Assembly: GCF_014645815.1 (NCBI RefSeq) | Contig: NZ_BMML01000009.1 | Location: 335,810-399,809 of the forward strand | Direction of reading: 5' to 3' | Origin: Streptomyces fuscichromogenes | Lineage (GTDB): Bacteria > Actinomycetota > Actinomycetes > Streptomycetales > Streptomycetaceae | Length of the DNA stretch: 64,000 nucleotides | In this document: positions 8,642 to 17,463 of the stretch, one piece after another | How positions within the stretch are numbered: the stretch's first letter is position 1 | Layout: each line of letters starts with the position of its first letter | The notes under the pieces: model-generated | What the model was told of the DNA's origin: nothing | The model's input: only the letters and a program-made list of their open reading frames with translations | Databases searched by the model: none | Translations under genes and position numbers: made by a program

Positions 8642-9160
8642 ATGACGACAGCCGCCACTGACGCCGACGCCGGGGACTCCGGCGCCCATCCCCGCTTCGC
8701 CGCCGCCCTGGAGGAACTGGGCCTCGGGACACTCGCCTCGCGGATCCGGCGGTTCCCGGACGCCACCCGGACCGCGGCCGAGGCCGCCGCGGCGGTCGGG
8801 TGCGAGCTGGGCGAGATCTGCAAGTCGCTGATCTTCGCGGCCGACGGGGTGCCGGTGCTGGTGCTGATGGACGGCGCCTCCCGGGTCGACCTGGAACTGG
8901 TCCGCAAGGAACTCGGCGCCGGGCAGGTGACCCGGGCCAGGGCGGACGTCGTACGCGAGACGACCGGGTACGCCATCGGCGGCGTGCCGCCCTTCGGGCA
9001 CCGCACGCGCACGCGCGTGCTCGCCGACCGGGAGCTGCTCCGCCACGACGTGGTGTGGGCCGCCGCCGGCAACCCCCACGCCGTCTTCCCGATCGCGCCC
9101 GCCGCCCTGGTGGCACACGCCGGCGCCACCGTCGTGGACGTGCGCGAGCCCACCGCGTGA
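8642..9160 (+). CDS. YbaK/EbsC family aminoacyl-tRNA editing protein
   Basis: 172-aa protein of the prolyl-tRNA editing superfamily, which hydrolyses mischarged tRNA such as Cys-tRNA(Pro) (family knowledge). The conserved lysine segment GEICKSLIF (near residue 58), the G-G-V-P-P-F-G loop and the terminal AAGNPHAVFPIAP segment are all present. There is no clear ribosome-binding site. A TAGCGT hexamer (8630-8635) sits exactly 6 bases before the ATG, the pattern of a leaderless Streptomyces transcript. Its GTGA end overlaps the start of the EamA gene, so the two form an operon. Confidence 0.9.
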   Translation: MTTAATDADAGDSGAHPRFAAALEELGLGTLASRIRRFPDATRTAAEAAAAVGCELGEICKSLIFAADGVPVLVLMDGASRVDLELVRKELGAGQVTRARADVVRETTGYAIGGVPPFGHRTRTRVLADRELLRHDVVWAAAGNPHAVFPIAPAALVAHAGATVVDVREPTA

Positions 9161-9900
9161 CCCCACTGGTCACCGCGGCCGTCCTGTTCGCCGCGGTCAC
9201 GCACGCCAGTTGGAACGCCATCGCCCACCGGATCACCGACAAGCTCGTCGGCTCCTCGCTGATTGCCGGCGGGGGCGTGCTGATCGGCCTGCTGCTGATG
9301 CCGTTCTCCGCCGTACCGGCGGCCGGCGCATGGCCGTACCTGACCGCCTCCGCGGTCGTCCATGTCGCCTACTTCGCGCTGCTGATGCTCTCCTTCCGGC
9401 TCGGTGACTTCGGGCAGGCCTACCCGATCGCGCGCGGCACCGCCCCGCTGCTGGTCACGCTGTTCGCCGCCGTGTTCGCGCACGAGGTGCCCGACGCCCC
9501 GGCGGCCGCGGGCATCGCCGTGTGCTGCGCCGGGCTCACCGGGGTCGCCCTGTGGGGGCTGCGCGGCCGCCGCCCCGACCGGACGGCGATCGGGGCCGCC
9601 CTCGCCACCGGCCTGACGATCGCCGCGTACACCGTCCTGGACGGCCTCGGGGTACGGGCCTCGGGATCCCCGGTGGGTTACATCGCCTGGCTGACGGCCC
9701 TCCAGGGCCTCGTGATCCCGGCGTACGCGCTGTACCGCAGACGCGGCGAACTGCTCACCGCGGCCCGCCCGTTCGCGGCCCTGGGGCTCTTCGGAGCCCT
9801 GCTGTCCGTCCTCGCCTACGGACTGGTCCTGTGGGCCCAGACCCGCGCCGAACTCGCCCCGGTCGCCGCGCTGCGCGAGTCGTCAGTCAACTCTTGCTGA
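9157..9900 (+). pseudogene. EamA/DMT transporter, 5' part, interrupted by the mobile element
   Basis: N-terminal 242 codons of a ten-TM drug/metabolite transporter: two EamA repeats with many hydrophobic helices, including GDFGQAYPIARGTAPLLVTLF. Family similarity continues to A-A-L-R-E-S, then breaks at the attachment core (9883-9884) into element sequence with a stop at 9898-9900. The missing C-terminus (IIVGAAIGAVFFKERFG...) lies at 24878-24997. Joining the halves at TC restores a 281-aa frame. The transporter is probably inactive while the element is integrated, unless the 247-aa truncated product retains function. Confidence 0.9.
9870..9897. other. attL
   Basis: Left chromosome-element junction. 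Chromosomal coding sequence ends in GCGCGAGTCG, the proposed crossover dinucleotide TC is 9883-9884, and element DNA (AGTCAACTC) follows. The boundary was placed by rejoining the EamA reading frame. A TCG at 9880-9882 is an alternative core that also keeps the frame. Confidence 0.75.
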
Positions 9901-10060
9901 TGCGGTAATAACTTCGCTGGTCGGAAGGTTGCATGAGGTCATCCCGCATGTCCTGTGTCACCGTGCGCTCTGAGCAACGGCAGCTCAACCGGTGAGCACG
10001 CGGTTCCTCCTGCATCGACTGCGGGCTGTGTCCGCCTCGCTAGTGGAAGCACGACCGAGT

Positions 10061-10130
10061 GACGTGGGTCAAGCCGTCGTTCCTCTCTCGGGCGGCAGCA
10101 AGCCGTAGGAACGACGGTTTGACCCATGTC
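10061..10130. repeat. 24-bp inverted repeat near attL
   Basis: Arms 10061-10084 and 10107-10130 match at 22 of 24 positions across a 22-base spacer and would form a long hairpin. It lies 180 bp inside the element and abuts the stop of a tentative minus-strand 49-codon frame. It may be a terminator shielding the chromosome or the cargo. Confidence 0.7.
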
Positions 10131-10278
10131 AAGCCGCGTTCGCAGATCTTTTAATAACACTCACAGCAGGACGCCTAGCCAAGGCTGATTCGGCAACGCG
10201 ATCCCACACACCGTCGTGGTGCACGAAACTTGCCCAGAGTTCGCTGGCTTCTGCAGCGGCGGTCGACGCCTTGATCAC
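10129..10278 (-). CDS. tentative 49-aa ORF
   Basis: Open frame from GTG 10278 reading VIKASTAAAEASELWASFVH..., ending in the arm of the inverted repeat. It has no recognisable domain and no convincing ribosome-binding site. It could be a real small protein, the tail of a decayed gene or chance. I list it because the 500-bp gap between attL and the cargo operon otherwise holds only the hairpin. Confidence 0.25.
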   Translation of the reverse strand: MIKASTAAAEASELWASFVHHDGVWDRVAESALARRPAVSVIKRSANAA

Positions 10279-10401
10279 ACCGCTCTCTGTGAGGTTTCCG
10301 CCCCCCAGTCAACCGCTTACCGCTGTTCAAGACCGTGATCTCTGCAAGAATGAGCCTGGGTAACGGTCAGCACACCGAATAGAGCACTTAACGGGGGCGT
10401 C

Positions 10402-13400
10402 GTGGCAACCAGTGGCGGCCGGGCTAATGAAGCTGGAAGTCTTCACCGAAGCGGCTTTGCCGCCCTATTGGCGGCTTATGGCTTGCGAGGTATATCACTG
10501 CCCTTTTTTGGGACCGATCACGGAAATGTCACTGTGTCCTCCCTGCAGTTTGAGACCGAAGATGCAGTTGATGACATTAGATGCAATATGGCTGACGGAA
10601 GCTATGCCGTAATTCAAGCCAAAAGGACTTGTGGGAACGATAAGCATCTAGTGGCCACCGTCGATCAATGGGTACGACAGCTCTCTAGTCTTGGTGATGG
10701 CGACAGAATCGCGATCGTAGTCAGGAACCCGAAAGGTCCAATCAAGCACCTCAAAGAGGCTTTGGATAATAACCGTGCAGATTTCCCAAGGTCGCCCACC
10801 CAGCAAATGATAGAAGCCCTTAATGTGCTATCTGCCCGAATGCCGGAAAGTATTGAAATTCGAGATAAGGACAAACTTATAAAGCAGGCATACTGCATTG
10901 AAGCTCGGACGGAGAAGGAAGGTGACAGTCATTTCGATATTGCAGTAGCGCTACTTGATGGAGTTGTCGTTGAGCGCGGGTTCGGTATCGTGGCAGTGAA
11001 GATCTTGCAGCGGAATTTCCAGGAGGGTGCCGCAACTGGAGTTGGATCGACCGTAAAAGACTGGATACGTTGGTTCCAAGCAGGAGGATTGCAACCCAGA
11101 CCTAACGCCAGCGGATCGCCCGGCCAGCAGGAGGCCGCAGAGGTTGCGGCTCGATCCGAGTTCCTCAAAGAAACTAAAAAGCTAGCGGATAAACTCCATT
11201 ACTCCCTGCTAGCCGATGATCTACCTGTCCTCGAAGTCCCCGATCTCGCTCGAACTTTTCAAGCTTCTATTACGGGCAACAAGGAGGGGGCAGGCGAAAA
11301 TAGACTTCTTATTTCCATTGCGCGCCGATGGCGACGGTTTTTCCTTGTAGGCTTGCCCGGGTCTGGGAAGTCCGTAGCTGTACGCCAAATTGCAGCACAC
11401 TGGGCCGACCAACCTGGTGCACCCCTCCCCATCGTTGTGTCCCTCAAGAGGGTGGCTGAAAATGTGATCGAACCGACAGACGTCACATTGGATCTGCTTA
11501 TAGATGTAGCGATCAGCGGCAGGAGCTCCGAACAAAAGATTCTATTGAAGCGTGCCATGCTGGAAAGCATTGGAAACGGCTCTGCGGCTATCATCATGGA
11601 CGGCCTGGACGAGTGTAGATCCCTGGCGGGCGTAGTCTCCATTGGAATCCAGCAAATTATCGGAAGACTGCATGGCTGTAATGCTGTCATCGTGACGGGT
11701 CGGGAAAGTTCACTACTTGCCGCGCAGAAGCTGAACCTTCCCACGGCTCGACTTACAGAGCCTGCATTCCTGGAAACGAATATGGCGAGACTTCTATCAG
11801 CCATTGCCGATCTGCGTATTCCAGAAGATGAGCGTGAGTTTTGGCTAGCCGAGAAGAAGCGAAACCTTTCAGCTTCCAAAGCGCAGCACCCAGACATCTG
11901 GAGTGTTCCCCTCCTCGCGACCATGTTGACACTTCTATCTGCGACGACAGACAATGCCTCATTGCCGGCAAACAGGGCTAAAATCCTTTACCTGGTGATT
12001 CAAACGAGCATACGCAAGTGGGAGTTGGGCCGCGGGATAGAGCCCCCGGGCGGATGGAATGACAAACTGAATTCTGCGAAGTTGTTGGATGGATTTGCGA
12101 CGATCGGGCACGCGATCAATCATGCCTCGTCCAGCAGTTCGGCAGACGTTGATCTAGCACTGCTTTCAATGCTAAGTAAAAGATGGGCGGCACCTAGGGG
12201 AGAGGCGGAATTCGTAGCACCGGATATCAGATGGTTTTGGGATCAGAACGTTGGCGTTTTCGTTGCAATCGATAGCGGTCGAGCCACATCCGCTCGAAGT
12301 CGGCAGTTCATCGAAATAGCAGAAGCGATATGGGCTTCGCAGCAAGAAAAACAGGATGTCATCTTGTGGCTGACTGAAATGGTTCGCGATAGCGGAATGC
12401 AGGAAGCCGTTGTTTTGGCTGCGGGTCTGTCTCCTGAGGTTGCAGAAGCGCTACTAGATGTCCTGTCGCGCGAGGAAGACATCAACTCCAAACTGCAGGT
12501 GATGTCGTGGCTACTCCTTTCGCAGGAGAACGAGATCACGCTTCCGATAACTCGCCTAAAGATTTTGATCGAGATGGCTTGCGATATTTATTCCGCATTT
12601 CTCACAGGTGAAGTTTCCGCAAATCAGATGACCGACGAGCCTTCGGGCGCGGGGAAAACCGGCCGACTCAGGTACGAGCGGGTCAATCGGCAGCTTGAAT
12701 TTGACGGACCGGGGTGGAAGCAGATTTCGCATCTTGCTCAAGTTCCTATACCTAGCGAACTTCGGCCCGTGCGAGATACTAGGTTCGCGAAGCTCGAGAT
12801 CGATACATATAAGAGGAATGTGCTAAGCGCCCTAACGGCCCTCACAGATGCCGGCACAGATGGTGCACCTCTTACCCCGGTTCAAGCGCATGCAGTTCGA
12901 ACACTGTTTCAGGAAGAGTTGGCACACGAGGATGGAGGGGTATTGCAGGTATCAAGGCGATCCTTCCGGATCACCTCCCGCCCTGTAACTCAACTATCTG
13001 GGCACTATTCTGCTGGGCTGCTAGCGGTTAAGTACCTAGACGAACTGGGGCCTAGTGTTTATGGGCATCTTAAGACTCTCGCGAAAAGTGGACCGGCATC
13101 AAAATATTTTGAAATAGCCCGACCGCTCAGACTTGCAGGGGTTGAGATTGAAGGTACCTGGACATCATCCAAGGCTTTCAAGCAATTGCAGGAAGCTTTT
13201 GGGGATGACGACTTCTGGGACGGCATTCTAGAGCCGATTTCGCAAATATCCAAACTCGGCATCCCTGCGCCCCCAGCCTGCACAGATAGAAGCTGGCGGA
13301 TGCCAGACCTGGTCGCCCTTTTTGAAACTATCGGCATTGCGGAGGTCGGCATACAAGATTACCGCTTCGCGATTGACTTTGATTCCGAGCACCTCGCTCT

Positions 13401-14037
13401 ATGGCTAGGCACTTTCGCCAACGTATGTGGTATTGACTCCTCTGCGTGTGCCCAGCAAGCAATTCAGGTACTGGATGATGAGGCAGAATTGAGGCTGTAT
13501 ACGTATGACTTCCTCTTCACTTCGCTGAATCATCCGGATCCAGAGCCACTCGCCGCGAGCACAGATGACATTCGGACCCTGGTGTCAATCATTAGCGAAG
13601 CGCGATCCGACTGGATGGCCTCGACCGCTGCGATGCTTCTATGTAATCTCGCGGACGTTCGTGCTTTGCCGCACCTTGCGCAACTATCGAACGATCTACC
13701 TTCCGACCGTGGAAGGCTAACAACTGCTGCACTAATTCTTAGTTCACCGGATCCGGTGCAGGCAGCTGGTCAGATGTACGAGTCGGGAAATCCGGTCATC
13801 AGGTGTGGCGTCGCGATGGCCGTGTCTATGATGGCATCAGATGAACCAGGACTCTCCCACCTGCGTCAGTTGTTGCTTTCTGATGAAGATGCCACAGTTC
13901 GCTGGTACACGGTGGTTGATGACTCCGCTTATACGGAGGCTGGCGCCGACTACTGGTCATGCCCTGTCTGCGCAGGCATAAATGGCATTGAGAGTTCTGA
14001 TTGTGGACACTGCGATACGGGCTCAAAGTCAATATAG
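10402..14037 (+). CDS. nuclease-like N-terminus + STAND/NACHT-type NTPase + helical repeats, putative defence protein
   Basis: 1,211-aa protein from GTG 10402 (GGGGG about 5 bases upstream). Residues 1-110 look like a Cap4/DUF4297-type PD-(D/E)XK nuclease: SLQFETEDAVDDI, then the Q-A-K signature (D58, Q72, K74 candidate catalytic residues). A central P-loop NTPase has Walker A GLPGSGKS (317-324) and Walker B IIMDGLDE (D400, E404); the D-G-L-D-E form is typical of NACHT/STAND proteins. The C-terminal half is helical and ends in HEAT-like units (DVRALPHLAQLSNDL..., EPGLSHLRQLLLSDED). It closes with a Cys-rich knuckle, C-P-V-C-x10-C-G-H-C. This layout is that of Avs/NACHT anti-phage sensors: repeats recognise, the NTPase oligomerises, the nuclease kills or degrades (inference). 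The gene is much A+T-richer than its neighbours, indicating transfer. No close named family is assigned. Confidence 0.8.
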   Translation: MATSGGRANEAGSLHRSGFAALLAAYGLRGISLPFFGTDHGNVTVSSLQFETEDAVDDIRCNMADGSYAVIQAKRTCGNDKHLVATVDQWVRQLSSLGDGDRIAIVVRNPKGPIKHLKEALDNNRADFPRSPTQQMIEALNVLSARMPESIEIRDKDKLIKQAYCIEARTEKEGDSHFDIAVALLDGVVVERGFGIVAVKILQRNFQEGAATGVGSTVKDWIRWFQAGGLQPRPNASGSPGQQEAAEVAARSEFLKETKKLADKLHYSLLADDLPVLEVPDLARTFQASITGNKEGAGENRLLISIARRWRRFFLVGLPGSGKSVAVRQIAAHWADQPGAPLPIVVSLKRVAENVIEPTDVTLDLLIDVAISGRSSEQKILLKRAMLESIGNGSAAIIMDGLDECRSLAGVVSIGIQQIIGRLHGCNAVIVTGRESSLLAAQKLNLPTARLTEPAFLETNMARLLSAIADLRIPEDEREFWLAEKKRNLSASKAQHPDIWSVPLLATMLTLLSATTDNASLPANRAKILYLVIQTSIRKWELGRGIEPPGGWNDKLNSAKLLDGFATIGHAINHASSSSSADVDLALLSMLSKRWAAPRGEAEFVAPDIRWFWDQNVGVFVAIDSGRATSARSRQFIEIAEAIWASQQEKQDVILWLTEMVRDSGMQEAVVLAAGLSPEVAEALLDVLSREEDINSKLQVMSWLLLSQENEITLPITRLKILIEMACDIYSAFLTGEVSANQMTDEPSGAGKTGRLRYERVNRQLEFDGPGWKQISHLAQVPIPSELRPVRDTRFAKLEIDTYKRNVLSALTALTDAGTDGAPLTPVQAHAVRTLFQEELAHEDGGVLQVSRRSFRITSRPVTQLSGHYSAGLLAVKYLDELGPSVYGHLKTLAKSGPASKYFEIARPLRLAGVEIEGTWTSSKAFKQLQEAFGDDDFWDGILEPISQISKLGIPAPPACTDRSWRMPDLVALFETIGIAEVGIQDYRFAIDFDSEHLALWLGTFANVCGIDSSACAQQAIQVLDDEAELRLYTYDFLFTSLNHPDPEPLAASTDDIRTLVSIISEARSDWMASTAAMLLCNLADVRALPHLAQLSNDLPSDRGRLTTAALILSSPDPVQAAGQMYESGNPVIRCGVAMAVSMMASDEPGLSHLRQLLLSDEDATVRWYTVVDDSAYTEAGADYWSCPVCAGINGIESSDCGHCDTGSKSI

Positions 14038-14057
14038 GGAACGTCGAATCGGGAAAC

Positions 14058-14999
14058 ATGACGGTCAAGTCAGTCGAATTCGAGCAGCTCACAGCGAAGA
14101 TCGTCGGCGAACTAGAGAAAACCGCTCAGGTCACTTGGAACGACCACATCATTGGGAAGCGATCGGGTATTAGGCGTCAAATCGATGTCTCAATTCGGCG
14201 ATTTGATCCGGACTTTCTAGGGGTACTCGATGCCAAAGATTACAAGCGGCCGGCGACAATTGAGCGCATAGACGCCCTGACCGGCGTGATGGGGGACGTC
14301 GAGGCCAACTATGGAGCCCTCGTATGCAGCGGGGGATTTGCCAAAAGTATTCACAGATATGCGAGAGCGTGTGGCATTTCGCTGCTAAATATCCATGATG
14401 CACAGTCTCTAAATTGGTCCCTTGAGTTGAAAATTCCTATTATCTGGACGGAATTGACACCTCTTGTGCGCGTGGTAGGAGTCGCCGCGTTCGAGGTTGG
14501 GGATAGCTTTATTACTGACGATCCGAGAGGCTTGCAGGTAACCACGGACGGTGGCGTTACCATCGCTAATCCTCTGTCGACATTTGAACGGTACTGGAAC
14601 CGTTCTGATGCAGATCGCAGGATAGATGTGCCTCATATGTTGACTTTCAACCAGCAAGTCGAGGCATTCGTAGTCGACGTCGGGGGGAGTCCCCGCCTGC
14701 GCCCAGTCGGGAGGTACGGGATCGAATATGTCGTCGAGTCACACACGTGGCTTGGAAAATTCGAACCGGACGAGTGTCGTGGGGTTGTCGATTATCTAGA
14801 CGGTCAGGCGTTTATCGCTTCACATCTTCCCGAGAGTGCAATTCCCGTACGGCGTGATGATTCATGGGAATCAATAGAAGATCCGAGCAAGTTTGCGCTG
14901 AAGCCGCAGGGTACGATTGTGGTATGTCAGCAACCGGTGCTTCTGAGTGACGCAAAGGTTGAGGCGCTCGACGTAAAGTTTCTTGGTCCGCATGATTGA
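14058..14999 (+). CDS. Mrr-like restriction endonuclease-fold protein
   Basis: 313-aa protein from ATG 14058, 20 bp after the NTPase gene. An in-frame TTG at 14001 would overlap that gene and is less likely from the family N-terminus (VKSVEFEQLTAKIVGELEK). Residues 1-115 are an Mrr-type PD-(D/E)XK nuclease: R-Q-I-D43, then V-L-D58-A-K60-D-Y-K-R-P in the position of the usual E-C-K, and GALVCSGGFAKSIHRYARA, the A-x-x-Y-A helix seen in Mrr proteins. Residues 120-313 match nothing I recognise and may bind a partner or target. Low G+C and tight spacing indicate one operon with the STAND protein. Confidence 0.8.
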   Translation: MTVKSVEFEQLTAKIVGELEKTAQVTWNDHIIGKRSGIRRQIDVSIRRFDPDFLGVLDAKDYKRPATIERIDALTGVMGDVEANYGALVCSGGFAKSIHRYARACGISLLNIHDAQSLNWSLELKIPIIWTELTPLVRVVGVAAFEVGDSFITDDPRGLQVTTDGGVTIANPLSTFERYWNRSDADRRIDVPHMLTFNQQVEAFVVDVGGSPRLRPVGRYGIEYVVESHTWLGKFEPDECRGVVDYLDGQAFIASHLPESAIPVRRDDSWESIEDPSKFALKPQGTIVVCQQPVLLSDAKVEALDVKFLGPHD

Positions 15000-15085
15000 T
15001 CAGTCCGATTTTTCAAATGCCGACCATAAGGGGTTAGCTGACATGGCTCTGTCACAGGAACAGGGCGCACGTCTGCATGAGTGCC

Positions 15086-16438
15086 TCAGAAGGGAAGTTC
15101 GGGCCTTACGGCACCTCGCTTGATGGTCATGACCTGCTCGTGGAAGTCGCGTGTGGCGGCTTCGCGCGGGTATCTGGCGCGTAGTTCCTTGTCCAACTCG
15201 TCAGCGACTAAAAGCAGCGACGGGAGGGACTTGCGGTCGGCTTCGAGTGCTGTGGTGCCCATGCCGATGGCTTCTTCGATTTCGCCCATGCGGGCGGCGG
15301 CGACTCCGAGGGTGAGGCGGGCTTCTGCGGCGCGCATGGGGGAGATCTCGGTGCCGTCGGGACCGGTGCTGATGCGGATGACCGATCGGGCGTGGGATGC
15401 GGCGCGTTCGTCGTCTCCGAGGAGGCGGTAGGCGTCCATCTCGTAGAAGTCCCACTTGTCGGGGTCGATGATGAAGTGGTGTTCGGGGTGGTCGGGCCTG
15501 GGGAGTCGGTCCAGGCGGGCGCGGCCGGCGTCGAGGGAGTCGCGGACCAGTCGGGCGTCTCCCATGCGGGCGGCGGCGCGGGCTTTGTGGGCGTAGAGCT
15601 GGACGCCGACGGAGTGAGTCTGGTCGGCCATGTGTCCGGCCTCAACGGCGTTGAGCATGTCTTGCCAGCGGCTTTGGGTGAGGGCGAACCAGGCCTCGAT
15701 CTCCCATGCCCATGCCTTGATCTCGCCGTGTCCGGCTTCCTCGCCGATCCGGAGTGCTGCGGCCTTGCTGAGGTTGGCGGCCTCGCGCTGGCCCCGGTCG
15801 TACTGGACGCACGCGTTGAGCAGGAACAGCCAGCCGGCGTCGACGAGTAGTTCCCGGTGCTGGCGCAGGGTCACTCGGCCTTCGAGCTGCTTGGTGACGT
15901 AGTGCAGTCCGTTGCGGGTGCGCTCGTGGAGATAGTCGGCGTTCGCGTAGGGGTAGGCGCGGGCGAGTTGGTTGATGCCCTCTTCGATCGATTCCAGGGC
16001 GGCGCTGTTGATGCTGGACATCTCGGTGCGGCGCAGCATCTCGGCGATGTCCCATATGCCCGCACCGCCCTGTGCGATCAGGGTGCTCGGATCCTCCGGC
16101 TGGGTGGTCTTGGCCGACTGTTCCAGCTCCCATGGGCGTGGGGAGAGTCCTGCGAGGTGGCCGGGGATGCGGAGGCCGTCCACCACTTCCAGGATCTTGT
16201 GGAACTGAGTGATGCGCGGGCGGACACCCATGCCGTCGGTCTCGGGCCTGGCCATCTTGCCGATGTGCTCGCGCTTGTAGCCGACGGCCTCGGAGATCTT
16301 GGCGTAGCTGACGTTTCCGTGGATCTTGGCGAGTCTGAAGACCTCGCCGAAGTCGTGGTTGGCGATCGCTGACCGCACGTCTGCGCGTTCCAGAACGTGA
16401 GGCGGCAGAGCGGCCGGTGTCGGTGCGGCTGCGGTCAT
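15086..16438 (-). CDS. HTH-TPR transcriptional regulator
   Basis: 450-aa regulator. An XRE-like helix-turn-helix lies near residues 38-62 (GNVSYAKISEAVGYKREHIGK), followed by a long tetratricopeptide-like helical domain (about 120-430). Such proteins are common regulators in Streptomyces genomes and elements and may respond to a small ligand or peptide. ATG 16438 has GGGAAG 5 bases upstream. It is divergent from the RsbW-like gene across a region with four CAAG(T/A)GG motifs, its most likely operator. G+C returns to Streptomyces values here, marking the end of the cargo. Confidence 0.85.
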   Translation of the reverse strand: MTAAAPTPAALPPHVLERADVRSAIANHDFGEVFRLAKIHGNVSYAKISEAVGYKREHIGKMARPETDGMGVRPRITQFHKILEVVDGLRIPGHLAGLSPRPWELEQSAKTTQPEDPSTLIAQGGAGIWDIAEMLRRTEMSSINSAALESIEEGINQLARAYPYANADYLHERTRNGLHYVTKQLEGRVTLRQHRELLVDAGWLFLLNACVQYDRGQREAANLSKAAALRIGEEAGHGEIKAWAWEIEAWFALTQSRWQDMLNAVEAGHMADQTHSVGVQLYAHKARAAARMGDARLVRDSLDAGRARLDRLPRPDHPEHHFIIDPDKWDFYEMDAYRLLGDDERAASHARSVIRISTGPDGTEISPMRAAEARLTLGVAAARMGEIEEAIGMGTTALEADRKSLPSLLLVADELDKELRARYPREAATRDFHEQVMTIKRGAVRPELPF

Positions 16439-16526
16439 CTCACTTCCCCATCGTGATTGACCAAATGTCTCTTCTGAATTGATCTTCGCGCCGTGTCCTG
16501 CTGGCGAGTCTACCCAGGGGCCTTCT

Positions 16527-16601
16527 CAAGTGGAGGGGCCCAAGTGGTCCCCGAGAGTGCCCGATTGGCTCGGGGTCCCCAAGAGGGGGGTCCCCAAGTG
16601 G
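16527..16601. promoter_or_regulatory. four CAAG(T/A)GG repeats in a divergent promoter
   Basis: Copies at 16527, 16541, 16580 and 16595, the last two in the context GGTCCCCAAG(A/T)GGGG. The close pairs start 14 and 15 bases apart, about 1.5 helical turns, and the pairs are 53-54 bases apart. They lie between the HTH-TPR gene (minus) and the ATPase gene (plus), as expected for a shared operator. Confidence 0.6.
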
Positions 16602-16679
16602 GGGGAGCGACGTCTGTGACATCGGGTGCACCCTCGGGTCACCCTGCCGGGAGAGCCTCGGCAGACGTGATCAGGGCCG

Positions 16680-17255
16680 GTGATCGGTGTCATGGGTGCG
16701 AGGAGAGAACGGCGTTCGGAAGACCTGTTCAGCGAGTTAGACGCGTACGCCCACTGGTTCGTGGCGCCGGATCCGTCCGTCGGGCACTTCCTGACGCTGA
16801 CGCTCTTCGCCGAGTGCAGCAGCACGGGGCGCATCGCGCGTGACACGACGTCCGTGTTCCTCCGCGGCGCGGTCCCGGACGACGTCATGTATGACGCGCA
16901 GCTGGCTGTCTCGGAACTGGTCGGCAACGTCGTGAACCACGCGGTTCCGGACCGCTGCCGGGCCCATGCCGGCGGCGCCCGGCGCATCGACGTGACCTTC
17001 AAGCTCTACCCGAAGTGGCTGTTCATCGGGGTCGCGGATGAGGACTCGACGCCCCCGCTGCTGCCCATGGGCGACTTCTACTCGCCGGAGCTGGTGACGG
17101 AGTTCTCAGAGGCGGTCCTGGCCGACACCGGCCGTGGACTGATGCTCGCCCAGCGGATGGCGGCAGCGGTGTGGTGGACACCGAAGCACGGCGGCGGCAA
17201 GACGGTCTGGTGCCGCTTCGATCTTGACGACGGAGTCGAATTCGGCTTGTCCTGA
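16680..17255 (+). CDS. RsbW/anti-sigma-type HATPase-fold ATP-binding protein
   Basis: About 190 aa with a single GHKL ATPase domain: N-box AVSELVGNVVNHA, G1-like VADEDSTPPLL and G2 TGRGLMLAQRMA. There is no histidine phosphorylation or sensor domain, as in the abundant Streptomyces anti-sigma-factor/ATP-binding proteins. It may be a switch protein controlling a sigma factor or the neighbouring regulator. GTG 16680 or ATG 16692 could be the start; neither has a strong ribosome-binding site. Confidence 0.8.
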   Translation: MIGVMGARRERRSEDLFSELDAYAHWFVAPDPSVGHFLTLTLFAECSSTGRIARDTTSVFLRGAVPDDVMYDAQLAVSELVGNVVNHAVPDRCRAHAGGARRIDVTFKLYPKWLFIGVADEDSTPPLLPMGDFYSPELVTEFSEAVLADTGRGLMLAQRMAAAVWWTPKHGGGKTVWCRFDLDDGVEFGLS

Positions 17256-17415
17256 TGATCTCCAGGCTGCTGCACCTGCACGCGACGCACGTCGAGGGGC
17301 GGCAGTCGGGGGCCGGAGATAGATCTTCCGGTGATCGGGGCGTGGCTCCTCGGGACTGTCCGCCGGGATCCCCACTCGGCCCCTGGGGGCCACGCTTCAC
17401 AACCTCATACCGAGA

Positions 17416-17456
17416 CCGGACCACCCCCGCGCCTGGCAGCAACCGGGGTGGTCCGG
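17416..17456 (+). terminator. hairpin after the ATP-binding gene
   Basis: 12-bp perfect stem CCGGACCACCCC (17416-17427) with GGGGTGGTCCGG (17445-17456). It is the first of two adjacent hairpins in the 310-bp gap before the next gene. Confidence 0.65.
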
Positions 17457-17463
17457 GAGGGGA

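Noticed and set aside
9870..9900. tRNA gene as integration target
   Set aside because: No cloverleaf or T-loop motif at either junction; the disrupted sequence is the EamA coding frame.
15043..15123. 26-codon plus-strand frame with AAGGGG upstream
   Set aside because: Too short, overlaps the 3' end of the HTH-TPR gene, and no recognisable feature; possibly chance.
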